DNA of 64,000 nucleotides, from NCBI RefSeq assembly GCF_003610895.1, contig NZ_MCAS01000003.1:1-64000 (forward strand), written 5' to 3'. This stretch comes from Paraburkholderia fungorum. GTDB taxonomy: Bacteria > Pseudomonadota > Gammaproteobacteria > Burkholderiales > Burkholderiaceae. Within the stretch, counting starts at the first letter, position 1; the number at the start of each line of letters is the position of its first letter. The notes below the pieces were generated by a model that saw only the letters and a program-made list of their open reading frames with translations, was not told the origin of the DNA and made no database searches. Positions 18,560 to 28,505 of this stretch are shown one piece after another. The translations under genes and the position numbers were made by a program.

Positions 18560-19582
18560 ATGAAGCTCAAGAAGGCCATCGACCGCATTCCAGGCGGCCT
18601 GATGCTGGTGCCGTTGCTGCTCGGCGCCTGTGTTCACACGTTTGCACCGGGCGCGGGGAAATACCTCGGGTCGTTTACGAATGGCTTGATCAGCGGCACC
18701 GTGCCGATTCTGGCGGTGTGGTTCTTCTGCATGGGCGCGACAATCGACCTGCGAGCGACCGGCGTGGTGCTGCGCAAGTCGGGCACGCTGCTCGTGACCA
18801 AAATGGTGGTGGCGTGGATTGCAACGATCGTTGCTTCGCACTTCATACCGATTGACGGCGTCAAGGCCGGCCTGTTTGCCGGCCTGTCGGTGCTTGCGAT
18901 CACCACGTCGATGGACATGACCAACGGCGGTCTCTATGCGGCTGTGATGCAGCAATACGGCAGCAAGGAGGAGGCGGGCGCGTTCGTCCTGATGTCGATC
19001 GAATCGGGGCCGCTCGTCAGCATGATCATTCTCGGCGCGACCGGTGTGGCGTTCTTCGAGCCGCGGCTGTTCGTCGGCGCGGTGCTGCCATTTCTGATTG
19101 GCTTCGCGCTGGGCAATCTCGACAGCGACCTGCGCGAGTTCTTTGGCCGCTGCGTGCATCCGCTGATTCCATTTTTTGGTTTCGCGCTCGGCAACGGCAT
19201 CGATCTGAATGTGATCGTCACAAGCGGCTTGCCGGGCATCGTGCTGGGCCTCGGGGTGATCGTCGTGACGGGTATTCCGCTGATCCTCGCGGACCGCTGG
19301 ATCGCGGGCGGCAATGGCGCGGCGGGGTTGGCGGCTTCGTCGACGGCCGGGGCCGCGGTGGCGAATCCGGCGATCATCGGCGAGATGATTCCGCGCTTCA
19401 AGCCGCTGGTGCCGGCGGCGACCGCGATGGTCGCGACGGCTTGTCTCGTGACGGCGATTCTCGTGCCGATTCTCACCGCGCTATGGGTGCGCCGGCATCA
19501 TGCGCGCGATGCGTTGCGTGAGGAGTTTGCCGCAGCGACGACGCCACCGCAGCCGCTGGGCGAGCGGGACGTGCACGTTTGA
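18560..19582 (+). CDS. kdgT: 2-keto-3-deoxygluconate permease KdgT
   Basis: Inner-membrane proton symporter for KDG. The protein has 340 residues with about ten hydrophobic segments. Family stretches include IKRIPGG-like ([18 protein letters not shown]), [23 protein letters not shown] and [18 protein letters not shown] 18560 follows GGAGGAGGC; longer upstream frames would run through the operators. It supplies the substrate that joins the pathway at the KduD product. Confidence 0.93.
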   Translation: MKLKKAIDRIPGGLMLVPLLLGACVHTFAPGAGKYLGSFTNGLISGTVPILAVWFFCMGATIDLRATGVVLRKSGTLLVTKMVVAWIATIVASHFIPIDGVKAGLFAGLSVLAITTSMDMTNGGLYAAVMQQYGSKEEAGAFVLMSIESGPLVSMIILGATGVAFFEPRLFVGAVLPFLIGFALGNLDSDLREFFGRCVHPLIPFFGFALGNGIDLNVIVTSGLPGIVLGLGVIVVTGIPLILADRWIAGGNGAAGLAASSTAGAAVANPAIIGEMIPRFKPLVPAATAMVATACLVTAILVPILTALWVRRHHARDALREEFAAATTPPQPLGERDVHV

Positions 19583-19681
19583 GGGGGCGGGGCGGCTGCT
19601 TTGCGCCTGAACGCAACGGAGCGGGGGGCGCGAAGTGAGAAACCAGAAACGAGAAGCGAGCAATGTGAGGTGAGCCGATTC

Positions 19682-20281
19682 TCACCGCCCCAGCTTTCTC
19701 TCCAGCATCGCTTTCACTTCCGCCCATTCGTCATCGATGATGCTAAAGCGCACCGAGTTGCGCTTGCGTCCGTCCGGCATGATCCGTTCATGCCGGACAA
19801 TGCCTTCCTGTTTCGCGCCAATCCGCAGAATCGCCGCTCTTGATTTCTCGTTGAGTTCGTCTGTGGTGAACTGCACGCGCACGCACTGCATGGCTTCGAA
19901 CGCATGCGTCAGCAGAAGGTACTTCGCTTCGGTATTCACCACCGAGCGTTGCATCGACTCACTCAGCCACGTGTGCCCAATTTCCAGCTTCCGGTTCACC
20001 CGGTCGACCTTCCAGAACCGCGTGCTGCCGACAATCGCGCCGGTATCGCGCCTCACGATCACGAACGGCATCACCGTGCCGGCCGCGCGCCCGTCGAGTG
20101 CGGTTGCAATGTAGCCGCCTATGGTTTGCGGTCCCGGCACGACGGTCAGCTTCATGTTCCATAGCTGCCCGTCCGCGGCGGCGTCGAGCAGGCCCTGCGT
20201 GTGTTCCTGCTCGAGCGGCCGGAGTTCGACGCTTTGTCCGGTCAGCGTGGGTTGCACGAGGTGAGGGCGGATGTCGTTCAT
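19682..20281 (-). CDS. GNAT-family N-acetyltransferase (RimJ/RimL-like)
   Basis: A 199-residue acetyl-CoA-dependent transferase. Features: N-terminal VELRPLEQEHTQGLL, central IVGSTRFWKVDRVNRKLEIGHTWL, the acceptor-side segment NTEAKYLLLTHAFE and SRAAILRIGAKQEGIVRHE, all common to RimL-like proteins acting on amino groups of proteins or small molecules. It stands between kdgT (convergent) and a dehydrogenase gene transcribed the same way but separated by a terminator. The substrate is not predictable. Confidence 0.88.
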   Translation of the reverse strand: MNDIRPHLVQPTLTGQSVELRPLEQEHTQGLLDAAADGQLWNMKLTVVPGPQTIGGYIATALDGRAAGTVMPFVIVRRDTGAIVGSTRFWKVDRVNRKLEIGHTWLSESMQRSVVNTEAKYLLLTHAFEAMQCVRVQFTTDELNEKSRAAILRIGAKQEGIVRHERIMPDGRKRNSVRFSIIDDEWAEVKAMLERKLGR

Positions 20282-20305
20282 GGTGAGGCGGATCTTTGTT
20301 GCAAG

Positions 20306-20336
20306 AAAAAAAGTCCGCGAACGAGCGCTCGCGGAC
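20306..20336 (-). terminator. Intrinsic terminator after the dehydrogenase gene
   Basis: On the minus strand an 11-bp GC-rich stem (one mismatch, GTCCGCGAGCG arm) with a 2-nt loop is followed by seven T residues. It lies about 100 bases after the stop at 20441 and before the GNAT gene, so the two genes are probably separate units. Confidence 0.8.
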
Positions 20337-20440
20337 CTGGCATTGTGTCAAACCGGCGGACGAGGCGGCAGCCTCGCCCATCAAGCCTCGCGAGCCCGAT
20401 GGACTCGACGGGCTCGACGGCCGCGACGGCCTTTAGCGTC

Positions 20441-21886
20441 TTAAGCCGACATCACCGAAACCGACTTGGTGACCAGATAGCCTTCCATGGCTTCCGGACC
20501 GCCTTCCGACCCATAGCCCGAATCCTTCACGCCGCCAAACGGCATTTCCGGCCAGGGCGTGGCGGGCTGGTTGATCCACAACATGCCGACTTCCATCTGT
20601 TGCGACAGCAGGTGCACGTTGCTGAACGATTTCGTGAACGCGTAGCCCGCGAGACCGTACGGCAGGCGATTGGCCTCGGCGATCGCTTCTTCGAGCGTGT
20701 CGAAACCGCGGATCGCGGCGATCGGGCCGAACGGCTCGTTGTTGAACACGTCCGATTCGAGCGACACGTTGGTCAGCACGGTCGGCGCGAAGAAGTTGCC
20801 CTCCGAGCCCACGCGTTCACCGCCCGTTTCGACCTTCGCGCCGGTCTTGCGCGCATCGTCGAGCACCTTGCTCATCGCGGTGAGGCGGCGTGCATTGGCG
20901 AGCGGTCCGATGGTCGTGCCTTCCGCCAGACCGTCGCCGAGCTTGAGGCCTTCAGCATGCTTGACGAGCGCCGCGGCGAATTCTTCGCGGATGCTGTTGT
21001 GCACCAGAAAGCGCGTCGGCGAGATGCAGACCTGGCCGGCATTGCGGAACTTCGCGGCACCCGCGGCCTTGATGGCCAGCGCCACGTCGGCGTCTTCGGC
21101 CACGATGACGGGCGCATGACCGCCCAACTCCATCGTCGCGCGCTTCATGTGCGCGCCGGCGAGGGCGGCCAGTTGCTTGCCGACCGGGGTCGAACCGGTG
21201 AAAGTGACCTTGCGGATCACCGGGTGCGCAATCAGGTAGCTGGAAATCTCAGCCGGGTCGCCGAACACGAGGCCGACCGTGCCGGCCGGCACGCCGGCTT
21301 CGACGAACGCCTGCAGCAGCGCCGCCGGCGACGCCGGGGTTTCTTCCGGCGCCTTCACGAGGAACGAGCAGCCGCACGCGAGCGCCGCGCTCAGCTTGCG
21401 CACGACCTGGTTGACCGGGAAATTCCACGGCGTGAAGGCGGCCACCGGGCCGATCGGCTCCTTGAGCACCGTTTGCTGCGCTGCCAGATTGCGCGACGGC
21501 ACGACCCGGCCGTAGACGCGGCGGCCTTCGTCGGCGAACCATTCGATGATGTCCGCTGCCGAGAGCATTTCGATGCGCGCCTCGGCGAACGGCTTGCCCT
21601 GTTCCTGGGTCATCAGCCGGGCGATGTCGGAGGCGCGTTCGCGCACCAGCGCGGCGGCTTTGCGCATCGTGGTGGCCCGTTCGTTGGCCGGAATCTTGCG
21701 CCAGACTTCGAAACCGCGTTGCGCGGCGGCCAGCGCCCGGTCGAGATCGGCAATGCCGGCATGCGCCACCTTGCCGATAGCCTTGCCGGTGGCAGGGTTG
21801 ATGACGTCGAGGGTTTTGCCGCTGGCGGCGTCGCACCACTCGCCGTTAATCAGAAGACGGGTATCGGTATAGCTCGAGGTGGCCAT
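20441..21886 (-). CDS. NAD(P)-dependent succinate-semialdehyde/2-oxoglutarate-semialdehyde dehydrogenase
   Basis: Aldehyde dehydrogenase superfamily, 481 residues, GabD/SSADH type. Motifs: [19 protein letters not shown] (cofactor lysine), [17 protein letters not shown] with the general-base Glu, GQVCISPTR with the catalytic Cys, [10 protein letters not shown]. Members oxidise succinate semialdehyde or 2-oxoglutarate semialdehyde; the sequence alone does not decide. No sugar-acid or GABA genes are adjacent, though the nearby Kdu/Kdg genes make a link to sugar acids conceivable. Confidence 0.88.
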   Translation of the reverse strand: MATSSYTDTRLLINGEWCDAASGKTLDVINPATGKAIGKVAHAGIADLDRALAAAQRGFEVWRKIPANERATTMRKAAALVRERASDIARLMTQEQGKPFAEARIEMLSAADIIEWFADEGRRVYGRVVPSRNLAAQQTVLKEPIGPVAAFTPWNFPVNQVVRKLSAALACGCSFLVKAPEETPASPAALLQAFVEAGVPAGTVGLVFGDPAEISSYLIAHPVIRKVTFTGSTPVGKQLAALAGAHMKRATMELGGHAPVIVAEDADVALAIKAAGAAKFRNAGQVCISPTRFLVHNSIREEFAAALVKHAEGLKLGDGLAEGTTIGPLANARRLTAMSKVLDDARKTGAKVETGGERVGSEGNFFAPTVLTNVSLESDVFNNEPFGPIAAIRGFDTLEEAIAEANRLPYGLAGYAFTKSFSNVHLLSQQMEVGMLWINQPATPWPEMPFGGVKDSGYGSEGGPEAMEGYLVTKSVSVMSA

Positions 21887-22259
21887 GCTGGGTTCCTGTA
21901 AGTGGGAAAACGACAGGCCGCGCGGTCGGGGGTACTGGGCTGAACCTGCGCGGCCAGGGATGGACTGCCGATAGCAAACATCTTATCTGATTGCACGCGA
22001 TCGCATCGGCGCGCTGTGCTGGGACAGTGCGCGGCATGGGCCTTGCTGCCTTGGTTGCCGCAGCGGACAAACGCCTGCCTGAGCGGTGCCGCGCAAACAG
22101 GCGTAAAGTCAAGCAGCAGTCGCAGGAACCGGCGGGAGCCAGCAGCAGGGAATGGTGCGGCGAGTGCGCAGAAAGCGGCACTCGATGCAACGGTCGAAAG
22201 CAGCAGGTCATAGACGGTGAATGCAACCCGATCAACCAAGGTGCAAACGAGGAATCGAC
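21887..22259. other. Divergent promoter region and csp leader
   Basis: About 370 bases between the dehydrogenase gene and the cold-shock gene. It should contain both promoters and a long csp 5' leader, a usual feature of cold-shock genes. No hexamers or gene can be assigned with confidence. Confidence 0.45.
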
Positions 22260-22463
22260 ATGCCAACCGGTACAGTGAAGTGGTTCAATGATGCGAAGGG
22301 CTTTGGTTTTATTACACCGGACGACGGTGGCGAGGATCTGTTTGCCCATTTCTCGGAAATTCGCAGCGAAGGTTTCAAGTCGCTGCAGGAAAACCAGAAG
22401 GTCAGTTTCGAAATCAAGCAGGGACCGAAGGGCAAGCAGGCGGCCGATATCAAGCCGGTGTGA
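22260..22463 (+). CDS. Cold-shock protein (CspA family)
   Basis: A 67-residue single-stranded nucleic-acid-binding OB-fold protein. Both RNP motifs are present: KGFGFI (RNP1) and DLFAHF (RNP2 variant of VFVHF). The N-terminus [14 protein letters not shown] is standard. GAGG precedes ATG 22260; an in-frame ATG 39 bases upstream is less likely since the family begins at MxTGTVKWF. It probably acts as an RNA chaperone. Confidence 0.95.
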   Translation: MPTGTVKWFNDAKGFGFITPDDGGEDLFAHFSEIRSEGFKSLQENQKVSFEIKQGPKGKQAADIKPV

Positions 22464-22480
22464 GGTCGTAGCAGCAGTAG

Positions 22481-22510
22481 CCGGTCCGCACGCCCAGGGG
22501 TGCGGGCCGG
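22481..22510 (+). terminator. Hairpin after the cold-shock gene
   Basis: An 11-bp stem (one G-T pair, CCGGTCCGCAC arm) with an 8-nt loop starts 17 bases after the stop. The following bases have only a short T run. Confidence 0.5.
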
Positions 22511-22592
22511 CAGAATTTCCAAGGGGCGAGGGCGATGCAGTCGTGCTCGCCACTCGGGCTTACGCCGACTCGCATAAAACGTGAATGTCCGG

Positions 22593-23390
22593 CTAGGCCC
22601 ACGCGGCGGAGGTGTCTGGCGCCGCGCCAATCCCATCGAGCAATTCGTTTCGCACGCTGGCGAGTGCGCTGTCGCGCCGGTCGCGCGGATGCGGCGCGGC
22701 AACGCCAATGTCGCGCACCAGCCGCCCCGCGCCATGCCGGCCCGACGTGTTGAGCAGCAGGACGCGATCAGACAGATAGAGCGCCTCATCCAGATCGTGT
22801 GTGACGATCAGCGCCGCCGTGCCGTGGGCGCGCGTGAGCGTCAGCAACAGGTCCTGCAGACGCATGCGCGTCATGGCGTCGACGGCGCTGAACGGTTCGT
22901 CGAGCAGCAACAGGTCGGGCTGGGAGAACAGGCCACGCGCGAGTGCCACGCGTTGCGCCATGCCGCCCGAAAGCTGCTTGGGCAGCGCCGCGCCGGTGCC
23001 GGCCAGAGCGACCTCGTCGAGCAATTGGATGACGCGCTGCTTCACGGGCAGACTCGCCCCTTGCCGTGGACCGGCGGAAAACGCGATGTTGTCGGCCACG
23101 CTGAGCCATGGCAGCAGGCGAGGTTCCTGAAAGATCACACCGAGGCGCGGCGAGGGGCCGCGCTGCGCGTGCCCGTCGAGCATAATTTCACCCTCGAAAT
23201 CGCGATCGAGACCCGCCAGCACGCGTAACAGCGTGCTCTTGCCGCAGCCGCTCGGGCCGACCAGGCTCACAATCTCCCCACGCGCCATATCGAACGCCAC
23301 GCGTTCGAGTACCGCACGCGTTTCGTAGCGCTTGCTTACGGCGCGAACCTGGAGCAGCGGCGGCTGACCGGAAAAGCTGGCCGTACTCAA
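22593..23390 (-). CDS. ABC transporter ATPase (SsuB/TauB type)
   Basis: ATP-binding subunit of a nitrate/sulfonate/taurine-type importer. Walker A GPSGCGKST, Q-loop FQEPRLLPW, signature LSGGMAQR, Walker B LLLLDEPF and the switch His in VTHDLDEA are intact; 265 residues. TTG 23390 is chosen: it overlaps the permease stop as TTGA and has GAGG six bases upstream. An ATG 45 bases further up would lie inside the permease gene. It is the last gene of a substrate-binding protein, permease, ATPase operon. Confidence 0.9.
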   Translation of the reverse strand: MSTASFSGQPPLLQVRAVSKRYETRAVLERVAFDMARGEIVSLVGPSGCGKSTLLRVLAGLDRDFEGEIMLDGHAQRGPSPRLGVIFQEPRLLPWLSVADNIAFSAGPRQGASLPVKQRVIQLLDEVALAGTGAALPKQLSGGMAQRVALARGLFSQPDLLLLDEPFSAVDAMTRMRLQDLLLTLTRAHGTAALIVTHDLDEALYLSDRVLLLNTSGRHGAGRLVRDIGVAAPHPRDRRDSALASVRNELLDGIGAAPDTSAAWA

Positions 23391-24289
23391 CGCACACCTC
23401 GTGCGGCAGAGGGCTCGTTCGCGGTATCGCGCCATGACAGCACATGCGCTTCGAACGCTTTCAGGATGCTGTCGCTGAGCTTGCCGAGCAGGGCGAGCAA
23501 CAGGATCGCGCCGAACACGAGATCGGGCCGGCCGGTTTCGCGGCCATCGCTCAGCAGATAACCGAGGCCGCGGGTAGCGGCGATCAGTTCGGCGGCGACC
23601 ATGAACATCCAGGCGAGACTCAGGCCCGTACGCAGTCCGGTGAAGATGTGCGGCAAGGAGGCGGGCAACAGGATGCGTGTGAACAGCGCCCGCCGGCTCA
23701 AACGGTTGACTTCGCCGAGTTCGATCAGTTTTCTGTCGACGCCGCGAATGCCGGCCACGACACTCAATTGCACCGGGAAAAACGCCCCGATGGCGATGAG
23801 CGTGATTTTCGGTGCTTCGTCAATGCCCATCCAGAGCAACAGGATCGGCACCCAGGCGAGCGACGGAATCGCGCGCAGTGCCTGAAACGCGGGGTCGAGC
23901 AGTGCGTCGAGGCGGCGGCTCAAGCCCATTGCCGCGCCGAACACGAGCGCGAGCGCGGAGCCGATGCCGAAACCCGCGAGCACGCGCATCGCGCTTGCTC
24001 CCACGTGGCGGCCCAGGCGCTCGCCGCCCAGTTGCCACAGCGTCTGAGCGATCGTGCTCGGCGCCGGCACCAGGTGCTCCGGCAGCACCGCAGCACGCAC
24101 CAGCGCTTCGATCGCTGCAAGAAAGACCAGCGGCAGAATCAGGCCGGCGATGCGCCAGCGCCTGAGCGGATCACGTGGCCGTGGCGCGGCGGCGCGCCGC
24201 GGGTCGGCGGCTGGCTGAGCGTGACGCAGCGCGCGGTCGTCGGCCGCCTGCGATCGGTGATGAAGCGCGAACGATTCGTCGTTAGCCAT
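23387..24289 (-). CDS. ABC transporter permease (SsuC/TauC type)
   Basis: Inner-membrane permease of about 300 residues with a cytoplasmic N-terminal extension and six predicted helices. The EAA loop (ELGEVNRLSRRALFTRILLPASLPHIFTG region) interacts with the ATPase. ATG 24289 is chosen over an earlier in-frame start because the family begins with a short tail before helix 1. It lies 87 bases after the binding-protein gene. Confidence 0.9.
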   Translation of the reverse strand: MANDESFALHHRSQAADDRALRHAQPAADPRRAAAPRPRDPLRRWRIAGLILPLVFLAAIEALVRAAVLPEHLVPAPSTIAQTLWQLGGERLGRHVGASAMRVLAGFGIGSALALVFGAAMGLSRRLDALLDPAFQALRAIPSLAWVPILLLWMGIDEAPKITLIAIGAFFPVQLSVVAGIRGVDRKLIELGEVNRLSRRALFTRILLPASLPHIFTGLRTGLSLAWMFMVAAELIAATRGLGYLLSDGRETGRPDLVFGAILLLALLGKLSDSILKAFEAHVLSWRDTANEPSAARGVR

Positions 24290-24376
24290 GGGAGTCGGTC
24301 GAATGGTTCGCAAGCGTTGGCGTATTGGTCACTGGCTGGCCACTCATCGGGCATGCATTGAGCGCTTATCGACCAC

Positions 24377-25453
24377 TCACTGGCCGCTATTTGCGGCGAT
24401 AACCGGCTGTGCCGTCTTCACGTCGATCAAGGCGTCGATCACCTGATTCAGATCCGTGCCCGGTTTCACCAATTGCTCCTGCACGAGAATCGGCGCAGCT
24501 GCCTTGAGCGCGGCCAGTTGCTGCGCGCCCGGCTGCGGACGGCTGAAATCGTTGCGGCTCAGTTGCAGTCTGGCGACCGGCAGCGACAGCTTAGATTCTT
24601 CCGCGACGATCTTCGCAGTTTCGTCCGGATGCGCAGCGATCCACACGCGCGCCTTTTCGTAGACCTTGAGCACCTGCGCGAGCGTTTCGGGATGGTCGCG
24701 AATAAAGTCCTCGCGAGCGTCGAGCAGGCCCCACGTGTTGAAGTCGACGTTGCGATACAACAGCTTCGCGCCGTCGTCGATCTGTGCGGCGGCCATGTGC
24801 GGGTCGAGCCCGGCCCAGGCATCCACCTGGGCGTTGGCGAGCGCGGTGCGCCCATCCGGGTGCTGAAGATTGACGATTTCCACGTCGTCGCGCGAGAGGC
24901 CCGCGGTGTGCAGGGCGCGCAAGGTGAAGAGGAAAGGGTCCGTGCCCTTGGTGGCGGCGATCTTCTTGCCCTTCAGGTCCGCGAGGGTTTTGATCGGCGA
25001 ATCCTTGCGCACGACAAGCGCGGTCCACTCAGGCCGCGAGAAAACGTATACCGCGCGGATCGGATTGCCGTTGGCTTTGGCGAGCACGGCGGCCAGACCC
25101 GCTGTCGAGCCAATATCGATCGCGCCGCTGTTCAGATATTCGAGCGCGCGATTGCTGCCGAGACTCAGCACCCATTTGACCTGGGTGTGCTGCGGCGCGA
25201 GTTCCTGCTCGAGCCAGCCGTTGCGTTTGATGACGAGGCTTTCCGGCGAGTAATAGGCGTAATCGAGTTTCAGTTCGGCAGGCGGCGCGGCGCGCGCGAT
25301 GCCCGGCGTGAGGAAGGCGAGGGCGAGCGTGGCCGTTGCCGCTGTCAGCAGCGCGAGGCGGCCGGTTTGCCGGCGTTTCGCATGTCGCGGGTATGACGGA
25401 ATCGAAAAAAGCGAAGAAAGGACAAAGCGCGCCGCGCCCCGCGGGATGTTCAT
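24377..25453 (-). CDS. Aliphatic-sulfonate-type ABC substrate-binding protein
   Basis: Periplasmic binding protein of 358 residues in the SsuA/TauA/NMT1 group. A long N-region precedes a signal peptide (LALLTAATATLALAFLTPGIARA). The mature part has the typical SLGSNRALEYLNSGAIDIGSTAG, LKGKKIAATKGTDP and VDAWAGLDPHMA segments. As first gene of a binding protein-permease-ATPase operon it sets the specificity, most likely organosulfonates as sulfur source. No sulfonate monooxygenase (ssuD/tauD) is adjacent, so the substrate is uncertain. Confidence 0.88.
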   Translation of the reverse strand: MNIPRGAARFVLSSLFSIPSYPRHAKRRQTGRLALLTAATATLALAFLTPGIARAAPPAELKLDYAYYSPESLVIKRNGWLEQELAPQHTQVKWVLSLGSNRALEYLNSGAIDIGSTAGLAAVLAKANGNPIRAVYVFSRPEWTALVVRKDSPIKTLADLKGKKIAATKGTDPFLFTLRALHTAGLSRDDVEIVNLQHPDGRTALANAQVDAWAGLDPHMAAAQIDDGAKLLYRNVDFNTWGLLDAREDFIRDHPETLAQVLKVYEKARVWIAAHPDETAKIVAEESKLSLPVARLQLSRNDFSRPQPGAQQLAALKAAAPILVQEQLVKPGTDLNQVIDALIDVKTAQPVIAANSGQ

Positions 25454-25720
25454 TGACTGATCCTGAGATGGTCGTTTGGTTTTGACCGGTCAATGTAGTC
25501 AATGCGCGTGCCGAACTGAACGAATAAAAACTCACAATCAAAGCAGATCGGGCGCTATGGAGGCGCGTGGTTCTTTTCTGCCTGACGGGCTATTGGCCTT
25601 GTGCGGGCGGCCATACGTCGCGGTTGTGGCGAAATCATTGTTTCGCGATAAAGTACACAGGCGCAGCTGGGGTGAAGTCCAGGATTAACCGTTTAGAACA
25701 GCCTGGGCCAGGATATGTTT

Positions 25721-25753
25721 CTTAAGGTTTCCTTCAGCTTTGCTCCGTAGTAT
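25721..25753 (+). promoter_or_regulatory. OmpR/PmrA-type box and promoter of the hpnJ operon
   Basis: Direct hexamer repeat CTTAAG-N5-CTTCAG at 25721-25737, followed after exactly 10 bases by TAGTAT (25748-25753) as a -10 element. The same 19 bases and the same spacing recur at 31695. The layout matches PmrA/QseB-type response-regulator boxes (two half-sites 11 bp apart that replace the -35). Confidence 0.68.
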
Positions 25754-25855
25754 TTGCGCGATTCCATGTGCCCGCTTACGTTGTGGCGGGCAATCGTTCC
25801 GATAGTTTTCCGACAGAAAACTGAAAGCGCCGATCAAAGGCTTGCTGGAGCACTC

Positions 25856-27277
25856 ATGAAAACCCTGTTCTTACAGGCGCCGTCGTACGACGGCTTCGAC
25901 GGTGGCGCGGGTTCGCGCTACCAGGCCAAGCGCGAAGTGCGCTCGTTCTGGTATCCGACCTGGCTCGCGCAGCCCGCTGCGCTCGTCCCCGACAGCCGTG
26001 TACTCGACGCCCCTGCCGACGGCCTGTCCGTCGAAGCGTCGCTCGACATAGCACAGCAATATGACCTGGTGGTGATTCACACCAGCACGCCGTCCTTTCC
26101 CACCGACGCACTGTTTGCCGAAGACCTGAAGAAGCGCAAGCCTTCGGTGCTGATCGGCATGGTCGGCGCGAAGGTCGCGGTCGATCCGCACAATTCGCTG
26201 ACCGCGAGCGAAGCGATCGATTTCGTCTGCCGGGAGGAGTTCGACTTCACCTGCCAGGAAGTCGCCGAAGGCAAGCCGTTCGCCGGCATCAAAGGTCTGA
26301 GCTATCGCGCCGCCGACGGCTCGATCGAACACAACGAAGCGCGCCCGATCCTCGAGAACATGGACGAGCTGCCATTCGTGGCGCCTGTGTACAAGCGCGA
26401 TCTGAAGATCGACAACTACTTCATCGGCTATCTGAAGCACCCGTATGTGTCGATCTACACGGGCCGCGGCTGCCGTTCGAAATGCACGTTCTGCCTGTGG
26501 CCGCAAACGGTGGGCGGGCATCGTTACCGCACGCGTTCGACCGAGAACGTGCTGGAAGAAGTGAAGTGGATTCGCGACAACATGCCTGAAGTCAAGGAGA
26601 TCATGTTCGACGACGACACCTTCACCGACTTCAAGCCGCGCGTCGAGGAAATCGCCCGCGGTCTCGGCAAACTGGGTGTGACGTGGTCGTGCAACGCCAA
26701 GGCGAACGTGCCTTACGCGACGCTGAAGATCATGAAGGAAAACGGCCTGCGCCTGCTGCTGGTCGGCTACGAGTCCGGCGACGACCAGATCCTGCTGAAC
26801 ATCAAGAAGGGCCTGCGCACCGACATCGCGCGCCGTTTCAGCGAGGATTGCCGCAAGCTCGGCATCAAGATTCACGGCACCTTCATTCTGGGGCTGCCCG
26901 GCGAGACGCAGGACACGATCCAGAAGACCATCGAGTATGCGAAGGAAATCAATCCGCATACGATCCAGGTGTCGCTCGCCGCACCGTATCCCGGCACGAC
27001 GCTCTACAACCAGGCGGTCGAGAACGGTTGGCTGGAAGAGAACAAGGTCATCAACCTCGTCAGCAAATCCGGGGTGCAGCTCGCGGCGATCGGCTATCCG
27101 CATCTGTCGCGCGACGAGATCTACCACCAGCTCGAAAACTTCTATAAGCGCTTCTATTTCCGGCCGTCGAAGATCTGGGAAATTCTGCGTGAGATGCTCA
27201 CGAGCTGGGACATGATGAAACGGCGTCTGCGGGAAGGCGTCGAATTCTTCCGCTTCCTGCGCGCTCACCAAGCGTGA
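25856..27277 (+). CDS. hpnJ: Hopanoid B12-binding radical SAM protein HpnJ
   Basis: HpnJ is linked to ring contraction of the glucosamine on bacteriohopanetetrol, giving the cyclitol ether of composite hopanoids. The 473-residue protein has an N-terminal cobalamin-binding-like domain and a radical SAM core with Cys206, Cys210 and Cys213 (GRGCRSKCTFC). Later stretches LLVGYESGDDQILLNIKKG and IHGTFILGLPGE are typical of the B12 radical SAM group. It is first in an operon with a hopanoid glycosyltransferase gene (GTGA overlap) and hpnL. A 400-base region upstream carries the regulatory box. Confidence 0.92.
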   Translation: MKTLFLQAPSYDGFDGGAGSRYQAKREVRSFWYPTWLAQPAALVPDSRVLDAPADGLSVEASLDIAQQYDLVVIHTSTPSFPTDALFAEDLKKRKPSVLIGMVGAKVAVDPHNSLTASEAIDFVCREEFDFTCQEVAEGKPFAGIKGLSYRAADGSIEHNEARPILENMDELPFVAPVYKRDLKIDNYFIGYLKHPYVSIYTGRGCRSKCTFCLWPQTVGGHRYRTRSTENVLEEVKWIRDNMPEVKEIMFDDDTFTDFKPRVEEIARGLGKLGVTWSCNAKANVPYATLKIMKENGLRLLLVGYESGDDQILLNIKKGLRTDIARRFSEDCRKLGIKIHGTFILGLPGETQDTIQKTIEYAKEINPHTIQVSLAAPYPGTTLYNQAVENGWLEENKVINLVSKSGVQLAAIGYPHLSRDEIYHQLENFYKRFYFRPSKIWEILREMLTSWDMMKRRLREGVEFFRFLRAHQA

Positions 27278-28458
27278 GCGCCTTGCATCTGCTCGCCGTC
27301 ACGCTTGCCTATGCGTGTGCGGCGGGTGCGGTTTTCGGCATCGCCTACACGGTGCTGACTAGCGCGCTGATCGGCCGGTTCTTCGCGAGAGCGGTGTCCG
27401 AGCCGACCAGTTTCCCCCCGGTCACGATCGTCAAACCGTTACACGGCAACGAGTGGGCGTTGCTGGCCAATCTGTCGAGCTTCTGCCGGCAGGACTATCC
27501 AGGTCCCGTGCAATTCATCTTCGGTGTGCACGATTCGGCCGACCCCGCCTTGCAAACCGTCGACGAGCTGCGCCGGCTGTATCCGGAAGCGGACATCACC
27601 GTGGTCGCGGACGCGCGCCTGTATGGTCCGAACCGCAAGATCAGCAACATCCTCAATATGCTGCCGCAGGCCCGCCACGACGTGCTGGTATTCGCCGACA
27701 GCGACGTGAGCGTCGAGCCGGATTATCTGCGCAATGTGATCGGTGAATTGCAGAAGCCAGGCGTCGGTCTCGTCACCTGTCTCTACCGCGGCGCGCCCGA
27801 TCCCGGCTTCTGGCCGCGCATGTCGGCCAAGGCCACCAACTATCAGTTCCTGCCCAGCGTGGTGACCGGACTCGCGCTCGGCCTCGCGCGTCCGTGCTTC
27901 GGGCAGAGCATCGCGATGCGACGCGACACCCTCGAAAAAATCGGCGGTTTCACACCGTTCGTGAAGCATCTGGCCGAAGATCATGCCATCGGCGAAGCGG
28001 TACGCATGATTGGCGAGAAGGTGGTGATTCCGCCGTTCACGATCTCGCATGCCTGTGTGGAATCGAGCGCGACACAACTGATCGCGCACGAACTGCGCTG
28101 GAGCCGCACGATTCGCCGCATCGATCCGCTCGGCCATCTCGGCTCGGCGCTGATTCATCCGCTCGCTTTCGCCGTGCTGGCCATCGCCTTCTCGGGCGGC
28201 GCGCCGTGGTCGTGGCCGCTCGCGCTGAGCGCCGTATGCGCGCGGCTCGCGCTGAAACTGCTGTCCGATCGCGCGTTGCGGCAGACGCGCCGTGACCTGT
28301 GGTTGTTGCCGTTATGGGATATCGTATCGTTTTGCATTTTTGTGGCGAGCTTCTGGTCCTCGCACGTGATCTGGCGCGGCTTCAGTTTCAAGGTGGACGG
28401 CGACGGCCTGTTGTCGGCCGTGCAGGACGGAATGACGGATGAACAGCAGGTTGGATAA
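27274..28458 (+). CDS. HpnI-family hopanoid glycosyltransferase (paralogue 1)
   Basis: Membrane glycosyltransferase of the ceramide-glucosyltransferase-like GT2 group, 394 residues. It has an N-terminal helix, the VTIVKPLHGNE start of the catalytic domain, FADSDVSV (DxD-type), AEDHAIGEA, ELRWSRTIR as the Q/RxxRW motif, and C-terminal helices. GTG 27274 overlaps the hpnJ stop. A second HpnI-like protein is encoded at 32281 next to hpnK. Which of the two adds N-acetylglucosamine to bacteriohopanetetrol is not settled by sequence; the hpnK-linked copy is the better candidate, and this one may act on another sugar or a later step. Confidence 0.85.
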   Translation: MSALHLLAVTLAYACAAGAVFGIAYTVLTSALIGRFFARAVSEPTSFPPVTIVKPLHGNEWALLANLSSFCRQDYPGPVQFIFGVHDSADPALQTVDELRRLYPEADITVVADARLYGPNRKISNILNMLPQARHDVLVFADSDVSVEPDYLRNVIGELQKPGVGLVTCLYRGAPDPGFWPRMSAKATNYQFLPSVVTGLALGLARPCFGQSIAMRRDTLEKIGGFTPFVKHLAEDHAIGEAVRMIGEKVVIPPFTISHACVESSATQLIAHELRWSRTIRRIDPLGHLGSALIHPLAFAVLAIAFSGGAPWSWPLALSAVCARLALKLLSDRALRQTRRDLWLLPLWDIVSFCIFVASFWSSHVIWRGFSFKVDGDGLLSAVQDGMTDEQQVG

Positions 28459-28505
28459 GCAATGATGCACAGGTATCTGGAAGCGGGTGGCGAGGACAGT
28501 TCGGC

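Noticed and set aside
20201..21901. 566-codon plus-strand open frame opposite the aldehyde dehydrogenase gene
   Set aside because: Antisense shadow: the minus-strand product has every dehydrogenase motif, while this one is Arg/Gly/Ala-rich without any domain.
25871..27271. 466-codon minus-strand open frame opposite hpnJ
   Set aside because: The plus strand encodes intact HpnJ; the antisense product has no recognisable features.
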